This document shows positions 1 through 5,521 of a stretch of 12,984 nucleotides of DNA, piece by piece. The notes under the pieces were generated by a model, which was given only the letters and a program-made list of their open reading frames with translations, ran no database searches and was not told where the DNA came from. Positions within the stretch are counted from its first letter, which is position 1. Each line of letters opens with the position of its first letter. Position numbers and translations under genes: made by a program. Source of the stretch: an uncultured Veillonella sp. (lineage in GTDB: Bacteria > Bacillota > Negativicutes > Veillonellales > Veillonellaceae); contig NZ_CAJLUB010000039.1 of the NCBI RefSeq assembly GCF_905209685.1, forward strand, positions 1 to 12,984. The letters are read 5' to 3'.

Positions 1-49
1 AAATTTATAATATACTCCACACATATAATGATATATTTTCTTATTTATA

Positions 50-149
50 TCAAAAATAGGTCCCCTGTTCTGTTGCCCTAGCTACTTCATAAAACTTTTA
101 TCTGTTCTTTTGTGAAAGCATCGTCACAACCAAATGATGTATCTAATGC
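50..149 (-). pseudogene. Possible decayed coding remnant (very tentative)
   Basis: Two short open stretches on the minus strand lie almost end to end in different frames. One (149 to 87) reads as about 20 residues containing GCDDAFTKEQIK and then stops. The other (about 97 to 50) reads FYEVARATEQGTYF and then stops. A single-base shift near 95-98, next to short A and T runs, would join them into a plausible protein C-terminus. No start codon or ribosome site is visible. I do not recognise a family, and AT-rich DNA yields such stretches by chance, so this is a weak call. Confidence 0.15.
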
Positions 150-160
150 TTAGGTTCAAT

Positions 161-208
161 ATAAAAAATCCTACTGAACGCTATATCATAATAGAGTTCA
201 ATAGGATT
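161..208 (-). terminator. Intrinsic terminator of the NimA-like gene
   Basis: A 13-base arm at 196-208 pairs with 167-179, with one G-U pair and a 16-base loop. In the minus-strand transcript it is followed by a U-rich tract (168 down to 161). It lies just past the stop codon of the minus-strand gene ending at 218 and fits a Rho-independent terminator for that gene. Confidence 0.75.
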
Positions 209-217
209 GTTGTGTCA

Positions 218-730
218 TTATTTAATTAATGGCGGCATAATAGTATCTTCTTCAAGTTGTCTTCGTCTTTTTGCAGTATAGTCCACCACTTTAATTTGAA
301 CTACGCCTACAGAGTTTACCATGGCTTCCGTAAAAGCAAATTCACGATTTGTTTGATGGTCCATCAAAACTTGTAATCCATGAGCCTTTTCATCAATACT
401 TTCTAAATAAGTCGCCACCCCTCGTCCCATGACACTGGAATAAACTGAACTATATTTACAAGGCATATCTCCACCTGAAACAAGTGCCTCATCGCTACCA
501 TCAATTTCAATAAATACATGTGGATTCGCTTGAATCAAACTAAACTTTTTCCCCTCATAATGGCCATGTACATAAATATAAAGTACTTCATCTATAAATT
601 CATATCCAAAATGTAGGGGTACTACGTAAGGGTAATCATTATCCATCATGCCCAGGTGAATGATACGAGTACTATTTAAAATGCCCTTAATTTCATCTAT
701 ATCTGTAACCTTGCGATCTTGTCGTCTCAT
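218..730 (-). CDS. Pyridoxamine 5'-phosphate oxidase-like / NimA-related flavin-binding protein
   Basis: The 170-residue product looks like the NimA-like branch of the FMN-binding split-barrel (pyridoxamine phosphate oxidase-like) superfamily. Visible family marks are the N-terminal helix followed by IIHLGMMDNDYPYVVPLHFGYE, here residues about 23-44, then a strand ending in YVHGHYEGKK (histidine and lysine near the flavin phosphate site), NPHVFIEID, and a central MGRGVATYLE strand. Members are cytoplasmic flavin- or heme-binding proteins. Some reduce nitroimidazoles, but the true substrate of most is unknown, so no gene name is given. GGAG at 736-739 lies 5 bases before the ATG and supports this start. 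It is a single-gene unit with its own extended -10 promoter and terminator, divergent from the permease. Length is close to the family norm. Confidence 0.8.
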   Translation of the reverse strand: MRRQDRKVTDIDEIKGILNSTRIIHLGMMDNDYPYVVPLHFGYEFIDEVLYIYVHGHYEGKKFSLIQANPHVFIEIDGSDEALVSGGDMPCKYSSVYSSVMGRGVATYLESIDEKAHGLQVLMDHQTNREFAFTEAMVNSVGVVQIKVVDYTAKRRRQLEEDTIMPPLIK

Positions 731-770
731 ATAGTCTCCACAGTTTTACGTAAAATATAATCTATGTATC

Positions 771-779
771 ATTATAGCA
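771..779 (-). promoter_or_regulatory. Extended -10 promoter for the NimA-like gene
   Basis: Read on the minus strand this is TGCTATAAT, a perfect -10 hexamer with the upstream TG of extended -10 promoters. No good -35 is present at 16-18 bases, which fits an extended -10 type. Transcription would begin near 764, giving a leader of about 34 bases to the ATG at 730. Confidence 0.55.
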
Positions 780-885
780 AATTTTCGATATCATATATGA
801 AAAAGTATTATTTTGAAGGTATAAACAACTACTCTTTACTTATAAATAATACTATTTCTAATATATGTCTACTGTATAAATACAT

Positions 886-914
886 TTGACTTTTTACAAT
901 AGATACTGTATTAT
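886..914 (+). promoter_or_regulatory. Sigma-70-type promoter for the permease
   Basis: TTGACT (886-891) and TATTAT (909-914) are separated by exactly 17 bases. The predicted start is near 921, giving a leader of about 90 bases before the ATG at 1011. Confidence 0.7.
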
Positions 915-920
915 AAGAAA

Positions 921-973
921 ATAGTTTTATAGATTCTATAGATTATAAAAGCTATGGTCATCCATGGCTTTTT
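921..973 (+). promoter_or_regulatory. Leader hairpin resembling a terminator, with possible antiterminator (candidate attenuator)
   Basis: Between promoter and start codon, an 11-base arm (947-957) pairs with 962-972 around a TCAT loop, with one G-U pair. The T run 969-973 and further T-rich DNA follow, so it has the form of an intrinsic terminator. An alternative, weaker pairing of 921-930 with 945-955 (one bulged G) would occupy the left arm of the terminator, so the two structures are mutually exclusive. The hairpin is nearly symmetrical, but no gene runs into it from the right, so it is best read as part of the permease leader. No T-box or known riboswitch core is recognised. Regulation by attenuation is an inference. 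Confidence 0.45.
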
Positions 974-1010
974 ATATTTGTAGATAGTTTGTAGAAAAGA
1001 GGTCTTTACT

Positions 1011-2453
1011 ATGTCTGATACGCATCAGTTAAAACGGGGCCTTAAGAACCGGCACGTACAGTTGCTCGCCATCGGCGGTGCCATCGGTACAGGCTTGTTC
1101 TTAGGCTCCGGCCGTGCCATTCACTTGGCAGGTCCATCCATTATTTTCGCCTACCTTATTACAGGTATTATCTGCTTCTTCATCATGAGAGCATTAGGCG
1201 AATTGTTATTATCCAACTTGAATCACCACTCCTTTATCGATTTCGTAGAAGATTATTTAGGTGATCGAGCAGCCTTTATCACAGGATGGACATACTGGTT
1301 CTGTTGGCTTTCACTAGCCATGGCCGATTTAACAGCCGTAGGCCTCTATATGCAGTTCTGGATACCGTGGCTGCCTCAATGGATACCCGCCCTTGTCGTC
1401 TTAGTGGCATTGCTATTAATGAACTTAACAGCTGTAAAATACTTCGGTGAAATGGAGTTCTGGTTTGCCTTGATTAAGGTAATTGCCATCATCTCCCTCA
1501 TTATCATCGGTATCATCATGATTGTCACAGGCTTTACTACAGATGCGGGTGTTGCCGCTTTTAGTAATATGTGGAATTATGGTGGCTGGTTCCCGAACGG
1601 AACGATGGGCTTTATCTTATCATTCCAAATGGTTGTTTTCGCTTTCACAGGCATCGAGCTCGTAGGTTTGACAGCTGGTGAAACAGAAGATCCTGAAAAG
1701 GTTATTCCTATGGCGATTAATAACATCCCATTACGCATTATTTTGTTCTATGTGGGCTCTTTGGCCATCATCATGAGCATTTACCCTTGGACAGCCGTTA
1801 ACCCATCTGCTAGTCCATTTGTAGCCGTGTTTACAGCAGTTGGTATTGCAGCCGCTGCAGGTATCGTAAACTTCGTAGTTCTTACATCTGCTGCATCTGC
1901 TACAAACTCTGGTATCTTTAGTACAGGCCGCATGATTTACGCCCTTGCTAAACGCGGCCATGCGCCAAGCTCTATGCGTCGCTTAACGCACAGCAGCGTA
2001 CCATACCAAGCAACAATCTTCTCTGCTGCGGTACTATTGATTACGGTTGTCCTCAACTATGTCATGCCAGAAGCAGTATTCGTTATGATTACTTCTATCT
2101 CTACATTCTGCTTCATCTTTATTTGGGCTATGATGGTTATTTGTCACCTCAAATATCGCAAGAAAAATCCTGAATTAGCGGCACAATCTAAATTTAAAAT
2201 GCCTCTATTCCCTGTGATGAACTACATCATCCTTGCATTCTTTGTTTTCATCTTAGGCATTCTCGCCTTAAACGAAGACACTCGAATTGCCCTCTTATTT
2301 ACACCAATTTGGTTCGTTATCCTCTGGGCCTTCTACTCCATGCTTAATACGGACGATGAAGATGCTCTTAGCGAAGAACTTATCGAAATGGCTGGTGTAA
2401 AAGAAATTTACAAAAAACCTAAAAAAGATGATTCTGACGATTACATCATCTAA
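1011..2453 (+). CDS. cycA: CycA-type D-serine/D-alanine/glycine:proton symporter (APC superfamily, AAT family)
   Basis: This 480-residue inner-membrane permease follows E. coli CycA closely from memory along its whole length. Shared blocks include LAIGGAIGTGLF (residues 19-30, unwound TM1 substrate site), MRALGELLLSNL, TGWTYWFCW, VKYFGEMEFWFALIK, NYGGWFP, VFAFTGIELVG, the NFVVLTSAAS block with NSGIFSTGRM, and EDTRIALLFTPIWF near the end. About 12 membrane spans are evident, with a charged, lysine- and acid-rich cytoplasmic tail after residue 445. Members import D-alanine, D-serine and glycine by proton symport; exact substrate choice here is inferred from similarity. AGAGG at 998-1002, 8 bases before the ATG, supports the start. 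It is transcribed alone on the plus strand, through a leader that may attenuate, and ends at a strong terminator. Confidence 0.8.
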   Translation: MSDTHQLKRGLKNRHVQLLAIGGAIGTGLFLGSGRAIHLAGPSIIFAYLITGIICFFIMRALGELLLSNLNHHSFIDFVEDYLGDRAAFITGWTYWFCWLSLAMADLTAVGLYMQFWIPWLPQWIPALVVLVALLLMNLTAVKYFGEMEFWFALIKVIAIISLIIIGIIMIVTGFTTDAGVAAFSNMWNYGGWFPNGTMGFILSFQMVVFAFTGIELVGLTAGETEDPEKVIPMAINNIPLRIILFYVGSLAIIMSIYPWTAVNPSASPFVAVFTAVGIAAAAGIVNFVVLTSAASATNSGIFSTGRMIYALAKRGHAPSSMRRLTHSSVPYQATIFSAAVLLITVVLNYVMPEAVFVMITSISTFCFIFIWAMMVICHLKYRKKNPELAAQSKFKMPLFPVMNYIILAFFVFILGILALNEDTRIALLFTPIWFVILWAFYSMLNTDDEDALSEELIEMAGVKEIYKKPKKDDSDDYII

Positions 2454-2456
2454 CAC

Positions 2457-2483
2457 AAAAGCCCGTGCATAGCACGGGCTTTT
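2457..2483. terminator. Bidirectional intrinsic terminator between convergent genes
   Basis: A perfect 12-base stem (2457-2468 with 2472-2483) has a 3-base loop, a GC-rich core (GCCCGTGC) and T runs on both strands. It starts 4 bases after the permease stop and ends 3 bases before the stop of the convergent secreted-protein gene, so it can serve both. Confidence 0.9.
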
Positions 2484-2485
2484 TA

Positions 2486-3058
2486 TTACTTCATAGTAGG
2501 GAAGTTTTGTTGTTCATATTGTTGTTGATAAGCTGGTAGATTTCTTGTATCTTCACCATAATTGAAGATCGTCTTAGTACGATATCCGCCTTGGGTAATG
2601 ATAAGATCAATGGAGGATGGTACCTCTTGACCATTCTGTTGTAAATGGTTTACCAATTCTTGTAACGCTTCAACTTGGCGCAAAGAACCAGTCATATATT
2701 TGCTTTTAGATAGGCCTGTATTTCTAATGACTTGGCCATTATAGACTTGACCATTTTTATCTGTGTAATAGAAACGTACAGCTGCTTTATCTCCTGTAGG
2801 CACTGCTTTAATATAGATGGTCTTCCAATTCTTCTTAATCATCACTCTCGTAGCATCAGCTAACTTATTGGATAAACGTTGTGTTTCTTTATTGGTAGAC
2901 TTGGATACACCATTAACCTGTTGAATTTCATCATTCATAGGCATTTCAATAGGTGATACTATAGAATCTTGTTGTACCTTCTTCGCATCTGCAGGCTGCA
3001 CCGCCAACACACCAACGGCCGCCATTACAGCTAGTGTTGTAAGAGCAAATTTCTTCAT
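2486..3058 (-). CDS. Small secreted protein, possible YezG/DUF600-like fold
   Basis: The likely start is the ATG at 3058, giving 190 residues. AGGAG (3066-3070) lies 7 bases upstream, and a signal peptide begins at once: MKKF, a hydrophobic stretch, then an ADA cleavage site near residue 25. An in-frame ATG at 3121 would add 21 residues, but it lies between the -35 and -10 of this gene's own promoter and lacks a ribosome site. After the signal there is a low-complexity segment to about residue 60, then a compact domain: NWKTIYIKAV, VRFYYTDKNGQVYNG, a helix with LRQVEALQELVNHL, and LIITQGGYRTKTIFNYGED. This strand-helix pattern recalls the YezG/DUF600 immunity family, but the likeness is remote and unproven. 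The tail is glutamine-rich. An export role outside the cytoplasmic membrane is inferred from the signal peptide; function unknown. Confidence 0.65.
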   Translation of the reverse strand: MKKFALTTLAVMAAVGVLAVQPADAKKVQQDSIVSPIEMPMNDEIQQVNGVSKSTNKETQRLSNKLADATRVMIKKNWKTIYIKAVPTGDKAAVRFYYTDKNGQVYNGQVIRNTGLSKSKYMTGSLRQVEALQELVNHLQQNGQEVPSSIDLIITQGGYRTKTIFNYGEDTRNLPAYQQQYEQQNFPTMK

Positions 3059-3110
3059 TCTATCTCTCCTCATATAGGATTCCCTAAACAAATTATATTT
3101 TATACAATAT

Positions 3111-3139
3111 ATTATATTCACTTAGTGCATAAATTTCAA
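3111..3139 (-). promoter_or_regulatory. Sigma-70-type promoter for the secreted-protein gene
   Basis: On the minus strand, TTGAAA (3134-3139) and TATAAT (3111-3116) have a 17-base spacer. The start would be near 3104, with a leader of about 46 bases to the ATG at 3058. The promoter touches the end of the upstream gene (stop 3141-3143), so the two genes need not be one transcript. Confidence 0.7.
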
Positions 3140-3140
3140 G

Positions 3141-4037
3141 TTAGTCTAACTTTGTAGAACTTGTATTCTTAATTACCTGATTCCAATGTTCAAATCTTTC
3201 AGTATTATAATTCATATCCATATATTTGATATTGAAGGAATCTATAGACTTCAAGTTATTATAAAACTCCATCTCATCTGTATTAGTATTCCAGAATACC
3301 ATCATATTTTCATATATAGGTATACCATAATACTGTTCAGCTTTTAAAAATTCAAATGGTAAATTCATGTTAGGCTTCGCATAGTTAAGAGGACTAACAG
3401 TAAGCAAATAGGTATCGCCTGCCTTACCATTCATGTATAAATCTCTAGGAATTAAAGAGTCTGATATTACTTTATCCTTCTTTATACCATGTTTACTAAC
3501 ATTCTTATTTTGAACAGAAATCGAGTCTGTATTCACTATTTTGCTAGCAGATAAATCAGGACTTAAGATATATTTAGCGCTCCCATTAGAAGCTATAATT
3601 TTACCATCTATATAGTCTAGTGAAGCGGAGAATTTATCGAATTCATATCCAATAACATTAGAGCTTAAAGATGTATCATTAATCTTAAAAATTAATAGTG
3701 AATACAAATTCATATTTGAAATTGCAGCATTAGAACGTGCAAGCAGATATAATTCATCATTAACGATAAGAGAGTCGAAAATATAGCAGTTATATTCTGT
3801 CATAATAGGCAATACATTAACAACATAGGATTCAGAGTAATTGCTTGCATTTATAACTGTCACGGTTGCATTAGGATTACGATTAAGATCAACTGTAATA
3901 TTTTTCTCTAGAATTACCCCTTGTTTCGACAAAATACGTGTCTCATTTCTCGTACCACTAAAGTGCAAAGCACACAAAACAAGAATAAGGAAAACAATAA
4001 AACTTACAATATAATGTTTCTTTATCCACCGTAACAT
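3141..4037 (-). CDS. Membrane-anchored protein of unknown function
   Basis: The 298-residue product is not recognised. Residues 1-8 are basic (MLRWIKKH), followed by one hydrophobic span (about 9-27), then a long hydrophilic part that should face outward. The span ends LVLCALHF, which is not a convincing lipobox, so an uncleaved anchor is more likely. The outer part is rich in N, S, I and Y, with recurring short strands (for example YNCYIFDSLIVNDELYLLAR, ISNMNLYSLLIFKI, DYIDGKIIASN). That suggests beta structure, perhaps propeller-like, but this is only an impression. Codon use is more AT-rich than in the replication cluster to the right. The ribosome site is weak (GGTG a few bases before ATG). 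A candidate promoter precedes it, and the terminator of the upstream transporter separates it from that gene. Confidence 0.65.
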   Translation of the reverse strand: MLRWIKKHYIVSFIVFLILVLCALHFSGTRNETRILSKQGVILEKNITVDLNRNPNATVTVINASNYSESYVVNVLPIMTEYNCYIFDSLIVNDELYLLARSNAAISNMNLYSLLIFKINDTSLSSNVIGYEFDKFSASLDYIDGKIIASNGSAKYILSPDLSASKIVNTDSISVQNKNVSKHGIKKDKVISDSLIPRDLYMNGKAGDTYLLTVSPLNYAKPNMNLPFEFLKAEQYYGIPIYENMMVFWNTNTDEMEFYNNLKSIDSFNIKYMDMNYNTERFEHWNQVIKNTSSTKLD

Positions 4038-4061
4038 AGAATCACCATCTCTCTTACTTAT

Positions 4062-4089
4062 AGTATAGCTAAATCTATCAACTAGTAAA
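4062..4089 (-). promoter_or_regulatory. Candidate promoter for the membrane-anchored orphan
   Basis: On the minus strand, TTTACT (4084-4089) and TATACT (4062-4067) are spaced by 16 bases. The match is moderate. It lies directly after the upstream terminator, where a new transcript would have to begin. Confidence 0.4.
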
Positions 4090-4091
4090 AG

Positions 4092-4151
4092 AAAAGGCTT
4101 TAACCATTTCTTGGCGAAATTTATTTCGTCGATTATCGGTTAAAGCCTTTT
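4092..4151 (-). terminator. Intrinsic terminator of the cation transporter gene
   Basis: A perfect 14-base stem (4092-4105 with 4138-4151) encloses a second hairpin (GGCGAAA with TTTCGTC, one G-U pair). A T-rich tail follows on the minus strand. It begins 8 bases past the transporter stop codon. The outer stem also ends in T residues on the plus strand, but no plus-strand gene reads into it. Confidence 0.8.
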
Positions 4152-4158
4152 TATTCTA

Positions 4159-5283
4159 TTAGTTACTAAAGTCTGTATCTACAATAGCAAATTGTACATA
4201 GTCAGGGCAGCGTTTTTGCATTTCTGCTTTAATTTTTTCTAATGTACCATGTGGATCTTCTTCGTCAAAGTCAAAGATAATATCGTAGTAGATAACTTTC
4301 TTCTCTTCGTGTACGTAAAAGGCATGTACTTGTACAACATGTGTATATAAGCTTACAACTTGGTCAAGAGCTTGTCTAATTTCAAGCACTTCCACACTTG
4401 GTTGGTTTTCAGCATAGACGCCAACGGTCATATTAATACCAAATTTTTTATAAAGATGAACAGCAATACCTTTTGTCAAAGGATGAATATCAGCCATAGT
4501 CATCGTATCTGGTACGGTAATATGTACAGAGCCAATTGTTTCACCAGGTCCGTAGCTATTCAAAACCAAGTCATATACACCACCTACATTTGGATGTTGA
4601 GCGATGGTTTCTTTAATATCACGGATTAAGTTATCATCTGCACGAACACCAAGCAAGTGATTATACATTTCTTTTAAAATGTCATAAGCAGCTTTCAAAA
4701 TCAAAACAGAGATCACTGCACCAACATAACCTTGAATATCAAAGTTAAAGAAGAATACTAAGCCTGCAGATACTAATGTGGCAAAGGTAATTACCGCATC
4801 AAAGAGCGCATCTATACCAGACGCTACAAGCGCATCAGATTTGTATTTCTCGCCTTGTGCCTTGATATAGCGGCCCATCACAACTTTCACCACAATCGCA
4901 ACGGCGATGATAATGAGGCTTGGAATATCAAAGGTAGACACCTCAGGATGAAGAATTTTATCAATAGATTCTTTAAGAGATCCGATACCTGCACCAAGGA
5001 TGATGAAGGCAATTGCCATGGTAGTCATATATTCTATGCGACCATGTCCAAATGGATGCTCCTTATCGGCCCCTTTAGCGGCTAATTTTGTACCAACGAT
5101 AGTCAATACAGAGGACAATACATCCGTTAAGTTGTTCACCGCATCAAGGATGATAGCGATGGAGTTAGACGCAAGGCCTACAATCATTTTAAAGATAACG
5201 AGAACGACGTTACCTATAATACCTTTTATACTGGCAAGCGTAATTCCCCGATTACGTGCTGCACTATTTTCTTGCAAAATCAT
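4159..5283 (-). CDS. Cation diffusion facilitator (CDF) metal exporter, possibly Mn(II)-type
   Basis: The 374-residue protein is a CDF-family metal:proton antiporter of the inner membrane, exporting divalent metal from the cytoplasm. TM2 has LDAVNNLTDVLSS, the following loop has DKEHPFGHGRIEY (D73, H76, H80, the usual site B pattern), and TM5 has SDALVASGIDALFD. By alignment with YiiP, the transport site would be N50, D54, D158 and D162. As I recall, an N/D-D-D-D set is typical of Mn(II) exporters, whereas zinc members usually have a histidine. About six membrane spans end near residue 200. The usual cytoplasmic dimer domain (about 205-285) is followed by about 85 extra residues with a second strand-helix-strand pattern, so the protein is longer than typical 290-310 residue members. 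AGAGGTG just before the ATG supports the start. It is monocistronic, with promoter and terminator. Confidence 0.85.
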   Translation of the reverse strand: MILQENSAARNRGITLASIKGIIGNVVLVIFKMIVGLASNSIAIILDAVNNLTDVLSSVLTIVGTKLAAKGADKEHPFGHGRIEYMTTMAIAFIILGAGIGSLKESIDKILHPEVSTFDIPSLIIIAVAIVVKVVMGRYIKAQGEKYKSDALVASGIDALFDAVITFATLVSAGLVFFFNFDIQGYVGAVISVLILKAAYDILKEMYNHLLGVRADDNLIRDIKETIAQHPNVGGVYDLVLNSYGPGETIGSVHITVPDTMTMADIHPLTKGIAVHLYKKFGINMTVGVYAENQPSVEVLEIRQALDQVVSLYTHVVQVHAFYVHEEKKVIYYDIIFDFDEEDPHGTLEKIKAEMQKRCPDYVQFAIVDTDFSN

Positions 5284-5327
5284 ACTACACCTCTTACATT
5301 CATTTCACTAAGCTACAAATCGAAGCC

Positions 5328-5365
5328 TATCGATTTATCTATGTTCTTATTATAGCTTATCGATT
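5328..5365 (-). promoter_or_regulatory. Paired TATCGATT repeats flanking the transporter -10 (candidate operator)
   Basis: TATCGATT occurs at 5328-5335 and 5358-5365, in the same orientation and 30 bp apart, close to three helical turns. One copy lies inside the promoter spacer; the other lies just after the predicted start of transcription. The left copy is also one arm of a 7-base inverted repeat (5317-5323 with 5330-5336). The placement suits a repressor site, perhaps for a metal sensor, but no known operator consensus is matched well. Confidence 0.3.
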
Positions 5366-5377
5366 ATCATTTGTCAT
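5349..5377 (-). promoter_or_regulatory. Sigma-70-type promoter for the cation transporter
   Basis: On the minus strand, ATGACA (5372-5377) and TATAAT (5349-5354) are separated by 17 bases. The start would be near 5342, giving a leader of about 59 bases to the ATG at 5283. Confidence 0.7.
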
Positions 5378-5418
5378 TATTTTTTTTGAAAAATTTTTAT
5401 AAAATCATTGCAATTACT

Positions 5419-5504
5419 GAATTATCAATAATTCTCAATTCTCAATTAGAATGTTTGATGTATTGTGACTTCACAATATATAGGACAGATTTATTGTTAA
5501 CAAT
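5419..5504. repeat. Three short perfect palindromes downstream of the RluA-family gene
   Basis: This AT-rich gap holds GAATTAT-CA-ATAATTC (5419-5434), TATTGTGA-CT-TCACAATA (5461-5478) and ATTGTTAACAAT (5493-5504). None is followed by a convincing T run on the minus strand, so I do not call a terminator for the cluster ending at 5522. TGTGA/TCACA half-sites recall CRP-family operators, but the 2-base centre is far from the usual 6. Their role is unknown. Confidence 0.35.
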
Positions 5505-5521
5505 TATGTAATCAGATCAAA

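Noticed and set aside
921..1010. T-box riboswitch before the amino acid permease
   Set aside because: The leader is only about 90 bases and has no T-box sequence or specifier stem.
3481..3520. Degenerate copy of the DnaA-box array in the orphan gene
   Set aside because: ACCATGTTTA and nearby bases resemble 5758-5767, but no TTATCCACA-type 9-mer or 21-bp phase is present.
5349..5377. Fur box at the transporter promoter
   Set aside because: GATAAT-like hexamers occur, but the 19-bp palindrome is not formed; AT-rich promoter DNA gives such matches easily.
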